Below, piece after piece: positions 9,101-14,793 of a stretch of DNA of 39,289 bases. Origin of the DNA: Oscillospiraceae bacterium (GTDB lineage Bacteria > Bacillota > Clostridia > Oscillospirales > Ruminococcaceae); the NCBI GenBank assembly GCA_022793675.1, contig JAAWDH010000012.1:1-39289 (forward strand). The letters run 5' to 3'. The notes under the pieces are model-generated. The model did no database searches. It was not told the origin of the DNA and saw only the letters and a list, made by a program, of their open reading frames with translations. Each line of letters begins with the position of its first letter. The first letter of the stretch is position 1. A program made the translations under genes and the position numbers.

Positions 9101-11094
9101 TCCTTGGTCACGTCGCCGCCGGCTGCCGCTGTGTTGGGATTGCCCATGTAGCGGATGCGGAAAGCGGTTCCGGCCATCGGGATGGTTTTGCCGGTTTCAG
9201 CGTCGACCTTTTCCACAACAACCTCATTCTTGACGATGTAATCATCAATGTCCTGGCTGAGGATTTGGCCGTTTTCGTTGACCGTGAACACATAGTCTTC
9301 CAGCACATAACCTTCGACCTCAGCGGCGGTCTCCTTCAGCCGGTAGGTGCCGTAGGGCAGGTCATAGATGACGATCTGGCCGAATTCATTGGTCAGCAGA
9401 GGGTTATTCTTATCCGCTGGGGTGCCGGAACCATCCGTGACGGTGCGGTAGGAGTTGAAAAGCGGATTGTACTTGGGGTCGCTCTGACCGATGGGGACGA
9501 CGCGGACGTAGGGCTGCCCCTCGGAGCCGCCGGAAATCAGCTCCAGCGTCCATTTGGCGTTTTTCATGTAGTCTTTATCTCCCGTAGGCCGGGTAAAGGG
9601 ATCAAGGTCGTCGTCTTTTTCCTTGACCAGCTGGAACATTCCTTTTTTGACCAGGTTTTCAAATTCGCCGTAGGCCGAGCCAATCTTATACTGGAAAGGC
9701 CCCCAGTGGCCTTCCTGGCCTTCCTCTTCCGGCTCAATCCAGGGGGCGTATGCGTAATAGGTGACAGTATCGGTGACGGTGCGGCCATCGCCGGGGAGGT
9801 AGCCTTCGGGGACGCCGGTTTCCTGCATGGCGACGGTAGCGCTGCCCTCGTAGGTCACGCCCTCGTCATCCAGGGTCTGAAGCACATCGGCAACCTCAGC
9901 CCAGATTTTCTCGCCCACGTCGCCATGGCCCCAGTGGTCGAACTGAATCTTGCCGGAACCGGTTTTACCCATATCGGTTTCCCAGCTGTAGCTGATAACA
10001 GCGCCTAAAGTGCCGTCGCCGCGGGGTGTGCAGTTATCGTTGTCAAAGCCAGGCTCTGTGTCCAGCTTATGGCCTTCGATGGTAATGCTGGGAAAACGAG
10101 GGATAGGGGCTGGTGGGCGTTCGGGCTTTTCTGGTTTGCCGCCGCCCGGCTCAGCAGGCTTATTGGCAAAGATTGCCCAGCCTGTGCTCATATTCAGTTG
10201 GCCTTGATAGACACGGTTTTGCAGCTTTGGGTCGGTTGCTGTGGCCAAGATAACCCCGCAGGAACTGCTGCTGGAGGTCTTGCCGACGTCTGCCGGGTCG
10301 CGGACAAACTGGACGGTATAGCTGCCGGTTTCTCCTTCCGGCAGGCTGGTTTGAATTTTGAAGGTGCTGGGGGAATCTGGGACAGCGGAAATTCTGAAAT
10401 TCCCGACGGTGACGGAGTCCCCTGCCTCAAACCGCTGGGCGGCTCCGCCGTTGACAGAAATATATTGGAAGGTCGAGCCGCTTAAGGTTGTCGGGTAATC
10501 TGTGCCGATGGTATATGCCGCAGCTTTAGCGGATTCCTCGCTGGGGGCCAAGGCGTTGCTGCCCACAGTGGGCAAGTCGTCCAGCTCCTTGATGGCCTGC
10601 TCCAGCCTGGCGCGGGTTTCTGCCTTGCCTGGGAAGTGCAGCTCAATGGGCCAAACTCTGCCGCCGTTCCGAGCGCGGTTTTCGTTGACGATCTCCCAGA
10701 TGTATTCCTGCACGGCGGCAAAGCTGGATTCATTCAAGTCCAAATTGGCCGCATACATCATCTTGGAGATGCTCTCTTTCTGGGAAGCAGTCATATTGGC
10801 CCAGTCCTGGTCGGCGGTTTCGCTGTCCGACGGGTTTAGGTCTGAGGTGCCGTATTTGTCGGGGTTTAAGCACCAGACCCCCTTACCGTCGCTGGTTTTC
10901 AGGGCACGCGTGCTGCCTGGACCAGACGGCGATACAAAGTTGATCACAATGCCGCTGGTCTGGAAGTCTCCATCTGCGTCAAACTGATCGCTTGCAGCAG
11001 ATGCGAGACTGGTCAATGGCGTCATGATTGTTAGGATGGCAGCGGTAATCACGGCCATAGCTTTTGCAGCCAATCCTTTGAATAGCTTGCTCAT
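3178..11094 (-). CDS. Giant thioester/CnaB (SpaA-like) surface adhesin
   Basis: 2638 residues; AAGGAGG precedes the ATG. A signal peptide spans about residues 1-33 (AKAMAVITAAILTIMTPLTS, cleavage near ASA|AS). A thioester domain follows: Cys75 in GVWCLNPDKYG and Gln129 in FAAVQEYIWEI are the residues expected to form the Cys-Gln thioester that covalently binds host or cell-surface targets. At least six CnaB/SpaA-type domains are marked by E-box motifs (YGTYRLKETAA, YGLYQLEEIVAPEGY, LGDYLVREAAAPNG, DYYVKELATLDGY, GTYTFHEIAAPNGY, GTYYFHEVVAPEGY), which usually form intramolecular isopeptide bonds. Two are near-identical 89-aa repeats (residues 2091-2268). A PPQTG motif lies at 2297-2301. The C-terminus is a membrane helix (about 2598-2620) with a basic tail and no LPXTG beside it. 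Likely a membrane-anchored stalk adhesin for mating contact or host attachment. Confidence 0.88.
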   Translation of the reverse strand: MSKLFKGLAAKAMAVITAAILTIMTPLTSLASAASDQFDADGDFQTSGIVINFVSPSGPGSTRALKTSDGKGVWCLNPDKYGTSDLNPSDSETADQDWANMTASQKESISKMMYAANLDLNESSFAAVQEYIWEIVNENRARNGGRVWPIELHFPGKAETRARLEQAIKELDDLPTVGSNALAPSEESAKAAAYTIGTDYPTTLSGSTFQYISVNGGAAQRFEAGDSVTVGNFRISAVPDSPSTFKIQTSLPEGETGSYTVQFVRDPADVGKTSSSSSCGVILATATDPKLQNRVYQGQLNMSTGWAIFANKPAEPGGGKPEKPERPPAPIPRFPSITIEGHKLDTEPGFDNDNCTPRGDGTLGAVISYSWETDMGKTGSGKIQFDHWGHGDVGEKIWAEVADVLQTLDDEGVTYEGSATVAMQETGVPEGYLPGDGRTVTDTVTYYAYAPWIEPEEEGQEGHWGPFQYKIGSAYGEFENLVKKGMFQLVKEKDDDLDPFTRPTGDKDYMKNAKWTLELISGGSEGQPYVRVVPIGQSDPKYNPLFNSYRTVTDGSGTPADKNNPLLTNEFGQIVIYDLPYGTYRLKETAAEVEGYVLEDYVFTVNENGQILSQDIDDYIVKNEVVVEKVDAETGKTIPMAGTAFRIRYMGNPNTAAAGGDVTKDPHYGTYLPNGSSINDSYKWVFYTDFNGKIILPYELEYGLYQLEEIVAPEGYYIGSYDESGVGETVDGSKDFGETVAVYDKNGNKIEYLENEDIIYNYYAFSVLEQKKGEVKRITVKMTDNAVKGKLEIYKTGERLVGFKEVETAHGTAYEPVYEQQPLPGATFEILAAEDVTLYDGPDYPTPYTPDGEKIALELDEHSHAWWPEAVRIESTELADGTNLYTIQQAKQDAEGTDDSGNHSYAVLQTAAQTGSSYILSYSGKEPYSWGEQKYELDVTWTFEFQLEYAAGGWNYTDFTIEKTITAPDFIPVYENEMPVIFNGSSKIDYETASYENQNQSELKELVNEPVTPDAEQLQYIRPAIEAYLVPKFDSTLVYANLPEIPEELTEQGYWLRSSELDQYLLSTGALDTEMTAVVDEDGNVQWKLVDEITDEELLKPLFAPECVTNLPDLPEGADWLAIDTRQFLITLADGKIQTAIQVTVENEDGEEVTETRWIPYEPDNEGLISNKPKAPEGWTEYYIDNHYMVRNDENPDLYMVYVRDMVQNQNRWVPADVDGTTFTEYTQKLSMRLTQHSSSADGWSLALDDFEFINIADSANEEAAATFVNPSDVEAEVVPAGGSEAETEDKTTTITVRLPEPSVWYKTGDGIQIGTIYRGGYTKTVIKVPEGADLPEIAYKNGAAIDYDSSLTPDNPHFEKVFDQYNYLRIRLQAATTESGELRVIELVSDAETEAGSWQVRLPSGHLMTAVIIENEDGLKRGQLTFDALAKTMRYPQGVVVETIRTGADGIATSSALPLGDYLVREAAAPNGCVTSKDVYPVSFSYEGQYVPLVWGSTSVSNDSFSVQLDLRKSFETAYGSGTFVPKAGAVFGVFAKEPISGGSPIGSDLQFDTASIDAGSLLYLLTTDSEGKAIQTVKLPEADYYVKELATLDGYILNDQEFPFRVDEETTSDELHFSYPLAGISGQVVHSGYQSAEIRIDTRFQFPAVTHKVNGMEFWSDTPVEGKVSNGVYVDNIVELDYSSIIVKMGIYEPVAEIELSNGSTLTVTLTDEGYTAVFTDPEDGEAVEIPTGKVGNLTTETDGQTTTAEYNPVIAYTGYQLSAAAPYVAPETLLTLDGIKAGFEFDLASGRKNIVIGYTPAPGIEVKFDPEEEPETPAEGEETPETPTPIVIPEGITWDKQNHKIIIDTSVSAVQKVAIGSAVLNLTADSIQADGASVPQGYHRDGMTGTDDSLIWQNKKISFSSASGLAAAEAALTHDQRMAVVSVTTGTVNGVLLDGAKQDDPSAPVTLNPGQQLLILAADGSVFTFELSNTGTLTAKVDGIVSGELNIAPEAALNSSAENLLTAGGEVLLQTIPMDEKTVDEIRLQANKNLTFARSSSYVNALEVKINAGSGNTSAPIVNKPEKPEKPEEPEEPKTPENPKPKEMTISKIDTTTAKGVPSAEIEVLDKDGKVIASGKSDADGKFKFGMSKPGTYTFHEIAAPNGYILNEEWYSFTVHTDGSITGDDTIENQREISISKKDTTTAEGVPGAEIEVLDKDGKLITSGKSDEDGEFKFGMPKPGTYYFHEVVAPEGYILNEELYSFTIHEDGSITGDHTIFNRRKIGRIDLSTDEWLKVDEDDTPTTGLDIPSPPQTGESFLKTGSQAENVLQVTFIQGIDDKTAPPEILEQNGRNYKLLNYSCAPVDPGEAPEPIEEAYTGLESQDESALPQTIVRDGIIYTLDGAIFEEIPGAERSVRLTKQVTLNGAAPEQNRIAYYGELFDETVQATLPLLRIDQANPVWVEDKIDSCYYDYDAELFQLGNALVPKNDAAPNWQGFEADILAYLDESPESCRLTGSAWTSEAYELDGVLVRDAVYYCERLIPSSSTAIYDGTVTLRREASSYNAAAIYAAPTPKVTEQVITASYQLIPDEPTSTGTLEEISRPKKLSTTAKVLIFGGVLLILGLLIAAILFVLKKKRREKEGEIQRIKAKR
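4291..4824 (-). repeat. Tandem 267-bp repeat encoding two CnaB modules
   Basis: Two consecutive 267-bp units, 4824-4558 and 4557-4291, each encode 89 residues of the form (M/I)(T/S)ISK-DTTTA-GVP-AEIEVLDKDGK... ending in SITGD-TI-NxR. They are the closest pair of domains in the adhesin and look like a recent in-frame duplication able to expand or contract. Confidence 0.85.
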
Positions 11095-11173
11095 GGGTTC
11101 CTCCTTAAAGAATTTGGATGAATCTATATAAACTGGGCTGCTTTTAAGGGCCGCTCAGGGATTTTTGCAAAAG

Positions 11174-11205
11174 AAAAAGACCTGCTGGGTTGAGTAGGTC
11201 TTTTT
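11174..11205 (-). terminator. Intrinsic terminator after the CpaE-like gene
   Basis: AAAAAGACCT (11174-11183) pairs with AGGTCTTTTT (11196-11205), with a 12-nt loop that can extend the stem by three pairs. It lies directly after the stop at 11207 and is A/T-flanked on both sides. It separates the ATPase gene from the adhesin gene, so the adhesin probably has its own promoter in 11095-11170, where I see no clear -35/-10 pair. Confidence 0.75.
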
Positions 11206-11206
11206 G

Positions 11207-12187
11207 TCACTTTACAATCGTCTGCCAGGCGTCAAAGAGAATTTTCAGCACAGCCTCTCGGCTTTCTGGATAGATCAGCGCCGTTGCGCCGACAAAGGAA
11301 AAGACAAAGAAGATCTCTGAGCCTTCAGTGGCTTCAAAAACTTCCGGCAGGGCCAGAAGCTCTTGGGGTTTGCAGCCGCAGACCAGGATTTTCTTTTCTT
11401 TGTCCAGATAGGACAGCCTGCCGGCTTCAGAAAAAACGCCGTAGTCGTAGACCAAGGCTTCATAGTCCTTGGCCAGCTGGTCGCGAAAGCCGGCATAAAG
11501 GTCAAGCCCTTCCATCCGGAAACAGTCCCTCTGCTTATCCTGCTGGACATTCTCCCAGAAATGAGGGTAATAGGCAAGCTGGCCGTCCCCGGTGCAGTCG
11601 ATATAGCAGGCTTTCCAGCCAATCTGCTGGAAATATCGGGCGATTTGCATGGCCACGGTAGTCGTGCCGATGCGGTGGATGACTCCGGCAACGCCGATGC
11701 GCAGCTGCTGTTTGGGCTGGGGCTCCGGCTGAGGCTTTTTGACTGGGCGGCGAAAGAATGAAAAAAGCCCGCTTTTCTGCTTGGGCGGTTCCTCCGGAAT
11801 CAGCAGATAGCGGACATCTTTGAGGGTTTTGCCTTTCAAACAGGCGGTGGCATCGGCGTTGACAGCGCCGGGGCTTTCGGCGGTGATGATGTTGTACATC
11901 CCGCCCTTGACCAGCTCCGAGAGCAGCTTGCTCCCCGGCTCGTAGCCGCAGGCCAGCAGAATCAGGTTGGCGGTGCTGATGGCGTAAAGGCCGGAAAGGG
12001 CGTCCAGCACTTCATCTTCCTCATTTTGCAGAAAAGAAAGGTCGACGAAAATGTGCTCATACTGGGTGGCAGCACGGTAACGTTTCGCAATTTCCCGGAT
12101 ATCGGTCAGGGCCAGCCAGTCGGCGTTGTCAATGTGCAGGTATTCAACCAAATAGCGTTTATCCTCGTCGGCAGCAATAGCAATCAT
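11207..12187 (-). CDS. CpaE/ParA-like ATPase-fold protein, degenerate P-loop
   Basis: 326 residues from the ATG at 12187 (GAAAGGAAG upstream). Codons further upstream are open but run through a terminator and the repeat end of the previous gene, so they are not used. Residues 1-130 resemble a receiver/CpaE-type N-terminal domain (HIFVDLSFLQ, ANLILLACGY). A basic, proline-rich linker (135-160) follows. Residues 163-326 have the MinD/ParA fold opening with RIGVAGVIHRIGTTTVAMQI. The position of the P-loop lacks both the GK lysine and the deviant 'KGG' lysine. The Thr triplet is as in some CpaE-like proteins. CpaE proteins localise pilus or secretion machinery. Here it sits between the conjugation module and the giant adhesin, so a role in positioning surface structures is an inference. 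Confidence 0.6.
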   Translation of the reverse strand: MIAIAADEDKRYLVEYLHIDNADWLALTDIREIAKRYRAATQYEHIFVDLSFLQNEEDEVLDALSGLYAISTANLILLACGYEPGSKLLSELVKGGMYNIITAESPGAVNADATACLKGKTLKDVRYLLIPEEPPKQKSGLFSFFRRPVKKPQPEPQPKQQLRIGVAGVIHRIGTTTVAMQIARYFQQIGWKACYIDCTGDGQLAYYPHFWENVQQDKQRDCFRMEGLDLYAGFRDQLAKDYEALVYDYGVFSEAGRLSYLDKEKKILVCGCKPQELLALPEVFEATEGSEIFFVFSFVGATALIYPESREAVLKILFDAWQTIVK

Positions 12188-12204
12188 GGGCAGGCTTCCT
12201 TTCA

Positions 12205-12241
12205 ATGAAAAAACCCCGCCAGGTAGACCAGGGCGGGGTTT
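12205..12241 (-). terminator. Intrinsic terminator of the lipoprotein operon
   Basis: AAACCCCGCC (12211-12220) pairs perfectly with GGCGGGGTTT (12232-12241). On the minus strand the stem is followed by TTTTTTCATTG. It ends the M23/lipoprotein insert just before the CpaE-like gene. Confidence 0.85.
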
Positions 12242-12263
12242 CAAAGATTGCTTACCGAGAACC

Positions 12264-13175
12264 TTACCTCTCAATTTCAGAATCGTCAGGCACCATAGAT
12301 TCAGTTTCAGAATCATCAAGTGTTGTGGATTCTGTTTCAGAGCTATCAGGTGTTGTTGATTCAACTTCAGAGTCATCGGATACTGATCCAGTTTCAGAAC
12401 TGTCGGATACTTTTGACTCAGTTTGAGAGTTTATCATTTCAACCTCTAAAGCCACTGCAGCAATCATAGTATCCTGTGCTGTTTCTGCCATAGAAGCATA
12501 CTCGATGTATTCTCCGGTTTGGGCCAGTTCTATGACAGATTCAACTTCATCGAGCGGAAGGCCTGCTTCTACATAATCTGAAGCATCGTGTTCAGAAAGC
12601 CATTCAATGGAGTAAAGTTTTCCGTCCTTGTCGTTGTAGACCGCCAGTGGTCCGCAAAAAGCTTTATTGATTCGGCTTTCATCTCCAGAATACAACGCAT
12701 CGATCTGTTCCAGAGTATAGCCATACTCCTGATAGTACTCTTCCGCTGAAAGCCCAAGAGTCTCAAATAGACTATCGGAAATGCAGTCGCGTGCGTAATA
12801 AGTTAACACGTCTTTTGGAATTTCAAATTCCTTAATAAAGGACAGAATAGAAATCCTATGACCAAGTGCTCTTTCTTTTGCCTCCCAAGCATTGGCAAGA
12901 TCTTGACCTACACATTCATTGATCATTTTGATGTCAATACTATGAAACGAGAAGCAGTGTTCCAGACAAGCATTAGAAGGGTTACCGCCACCTATTTCTT
13001 CACCAGCTGCGAGAGAACCGTTGGATTCGTTGGTGCTGTTTTCCCCATCAGAATGGCTTTCTGTCACTGTGGTAGAGGATTCTTCTTTATAGGAGTTTGG
13101 AGTGTCAGCGGTGTTACAGGCTGAAAGAGATACAGCCATGAACAAAACCAAGATTCCCAGTACTGCTTTTTTCAT
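12264..13175 (-). CDS. Lipoprotein with Ser/Asp/Glu repeat tail
   Basis: 303 residues from the ATG at 13175 (AGGAGAG upstream). An alternative ATG at 13193 overlaps the previous stop and would put seven residues before the signal peptide. MKKAVLGILVLFMAVSLSAC is a lipoprotein signal with lipobox LSAC and lipidated Cys20. A Ser/Thr/Glu/Asn-rich spacer (21-70) leads to a central domain of about 150 residues (from NACLEHCFSFHSIDIKMINE) that I do not recognise. It has two Cys and a helix-rich pattern. The last 47 residues are an acidic 10-residue repeat (DSSETESTTL type). AT-rich relative to the ICE backbone, it shares a transcript with the upstream M23 protein. It may be an immunity or surface-exclusion lipoprotein for that hydrolase, by position only. 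Confidence 0.7.
   Translation of the reverse strand: MKKAVLGILVLFMAVSLSACNTADTPNSYKEESSTTVTESHSDGENSTNESNGSLAAGEEIGGGNPSNACLEHCFSFHSIDIKMINECVGQDLANAWEAKERALGHRISILSFIKEFEIPKDVLTYYARDCISDSLFETLGLSAEEYYQEYGYTLEQIDALYSGDESRINKAFCGPLAVYNDKDGKLYSIEWLSEHDASDYVEAGLPLDEVESVIELAQTGEYIEYASMAETAQDTMIAAVALEVEMINSQTESKVSDSSETGSVSDDSEVESTTPDSSETESTTLDDSETESMVPDDSEIER
12267..12407 (-). repeat. 30-bp degenerate tandem repeat in the lipoprotein tail
   Basis: About four and a half 30-bp units encode the decapeptide pattern D-(S/D)-S-E-(T/V)-(E/G)-S-x-x-x. The DNA repeats the core 'tcagaatcatc/tttcagagctatc'. Likely prone to length variation. Confidence 0.7.
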
Positions 13176-13189
13176 TGTAAGCTCTCCTT

Positions 13190-14530
13190 TCATTCTGTAT
13201 AGCCAAGATAGTAAGCACCATGCGGCATCTTGTTAGTCCAAGCGACATCTCCAAAAAGAGCTGCGGGATTTTGCCCTGGATTAACAACAGAACTCAAACG
13301 ATTTCCGTTTTCGTCCACCATTCCTCGGACTGTACCAGTTGTTACTTTAAAAGCACTGATATCAATATGGAAATGAGGGTCTACATTGCCGGTATTGCCA
13401 GTGTTACCTAAGTAAGTGCCAGCCGATATAACCTTTTCAGGAGTTATATTTTTGTCAATTTCAGACAAATGCATAACTTGGATATAGAGAGGGTTTCCAT
13501 TAGGAGCAATGACGTCAGTTTCGATAACAACAAGATTTCCCATTGTATCCGTTTTTTTAGCAGTTACTATCTCACCTTTTGCGGGACTTGTTATCCTAAT
13601 TGCAACCCTTGCCCGCATATCCAAGCCGTTATGCACGTTTTTCCTTTCGTCAATAATGCGTATTTCATTGAAACGTGAAGTCACCAGAAACGGCGTATAG
13701 TTATCTGTGCTTACACCAGATACCGGTGTTAACGGCAAAGGATATAGCCAGGTTTGCCAAACTCCATTTTTGTCAAAGTAATAGCTCCTAGGCTCATAGG
13801 AAGCTATTTTGTTGGTCAGATATTTCTCACCCACAACCATCGAACCATCTGGTCGAGATGGTCCTCCGGCGTAGTCAGAGCAGGTGCTTTCACGCAGATA
13901 GTACCAATTTGAGCTTATGTAAGCCCAAGAGCGCTGCATATACCCATTGGCATCAAAATAATACCAATATCCATCAATTTTCAGCCATTCTGATGCTGCT
14001 AAGATACCAGTTGCTGGTTTCAAGTACATATAGGTGTTGCTGCTTGAAACATACAACCAACCAGTATACATATTTCCATTGGCATCAAAATAGAACCAAT
14101 CTGTCGCAGCGCCGGTATCATTGCTGATGGGAAGTTCTTTCCAGCCAATCTGTAAAATGCCTGCCGCATAATAGCGGTATTTTCCATCTACTGTTACCCA
14201 CTTGTTCAATACTGTTCCTGTGGCAGTCACGATCCACTTTCCATCAGACCTTTTGGATATTTGACTGCTGGTGTACGCTGGATAAGAAGCTAACGGAGAG
14301 GGAAGCAAGGCGTCCGCATCGTCAATCTCCATATCCATCATTTCTCCTGGGGAATAGGGTGCTGTCAATGAATCATCGCCGCTTGGCAAGATTGGCGGTC
14401 CTTCTCCAATGATTGTGGCATTCTTGCTTTCGTCTACAGCACTTGTTTCTGCAGGGACTGCAGAAACCATGCACAACGATAGGGAAATAGCTGTAGCAAT
14501 ACAAACCAGTTTTTTCCATAGACTCCGCAT
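13190..14530 (-). CDS. Secreted cell-wall-binding M23 metallopeptidase
   Basis: 446 residues; GAAAGGATGATC precedes the ATG. A signal peptide covers about 1-27 (LVCIATAISLSLCMVSAVPA). Residues ~95-260 hold choline/cell-wall-binding type repeats with the aromatic pattern W-x-YFDANGxM (DWFYFDANGNMYTGWLY, GYWYYFDANGYMQRSWAYI, SYYFDKNGVWQTW). Residues ~280-425 are an M23/LytM endopeptidase with both zinc motifs: H300-NGL-D304 and H386-F-H388, plus the catalytic-type His354 (VMHLS). It would cut peptidoglycan cross-bridges. The stop overlaps (ATGA) an upstream start of the lipoprotein gene. It is AT-rich, with its own promoter and 5' leader, and looks like cargo inserted between the VirB4/M23 fusion and the CpaE-like gene. 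Confidence 0.85.
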   Translation of the reverse strand: MRSLWKKLVCIATAISLSLCMVSAVPAETSAVDESKNATIIGEGPPILPSGDDSLTAPYSPGEMMDMEIDDADALLPSPLASYPAYTSSQISKRSDGKWIVTATGTVLNKWVTVDGKYRYYAAGILQIGWKELPISNDTGAATDWFYFDANGNMYTGWLYVSSSNTYMYLKPATGILAASEWLKIDGYWYYFDANGYMQRSWAYISSNWYYLRESTCSDYAGGPSRPDGSMVVGEKYLTNKIASYEPRSYYFDKNGVWQTWLYPLPLTPVSGVSTDNYTPFLVTSRFNEIRIIDERKNVHNGLDMRARVAIRITSPAKGEIVTAKKTDTMGNLVVIETDVIAPNGNPLYIQVMHLSEIDKNITPEKVISAGTYLGNTGNTGNVDPHFHIDISAFKVTTGTVRGMVDENGNRLSSVVNPGQNPAALFGDVAWTNKMPHGAYYLGYTE

Positions 14531-14793
14531 TTTTGATCATCCTTTCTAATGGTCGTTGTTTTATAGCATCTAAAGGGTATGTCTACACACAAGCTCAGAG
14601 AAGAAATAGTACTTTTGCGAAAGTACACTTTACATCAATAAGACCCCAGATATTTTATATACAGATACCTTTTGCAATTACATTATACAATTCTCCACTG
14701 GAAAAGTCAATAATAAATTCCAATTTTTAGGCAAAAAGTTACGTTGAAATGCTTTGGTAAGTTACTGCATTAAACTAATAAGTAATTCATCGT
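14531..14793. other. AT-rich intergenic leader region
   Basis: 263 bp without a gene. It holds the minus-strand promoter at 14682-14710, a 7-bp inverted repeat GTACTTT-tgcg-AAAGTAC (14609-14626) in the expected leader that could be an operator or small hairpin, and AT-rich sequence. I see nothing else. Confidence 0.6.
14682..14710 (-). promoter_or_regulatory. Promoter of the M23/lipoprotein insert
   Basis: On the minus strand TTGACT (14710-14705), 17-bp spacer, TATAAT (14687-14682). A start near 14675 would give a leader of about 145 nt before the ATG at 14530. This gives the insert transcription independent of the conjugation operon. Confidence 0.75.

Noticed and set aside
7906-10008. Several plus-strand open frames of 250-300 codons opposite the adhesin
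   Set aside because: Shadow frames of a biased-codon gene; the minus-strand protein has a signal peptide, domains and a TM anchor.
12188-12376. Longer start for the CpaE-like gene
   Set aside because: The extension crosses the terminator hairpin and the lipoprotein repeat; the ATG at 12187 has a ribosome site.
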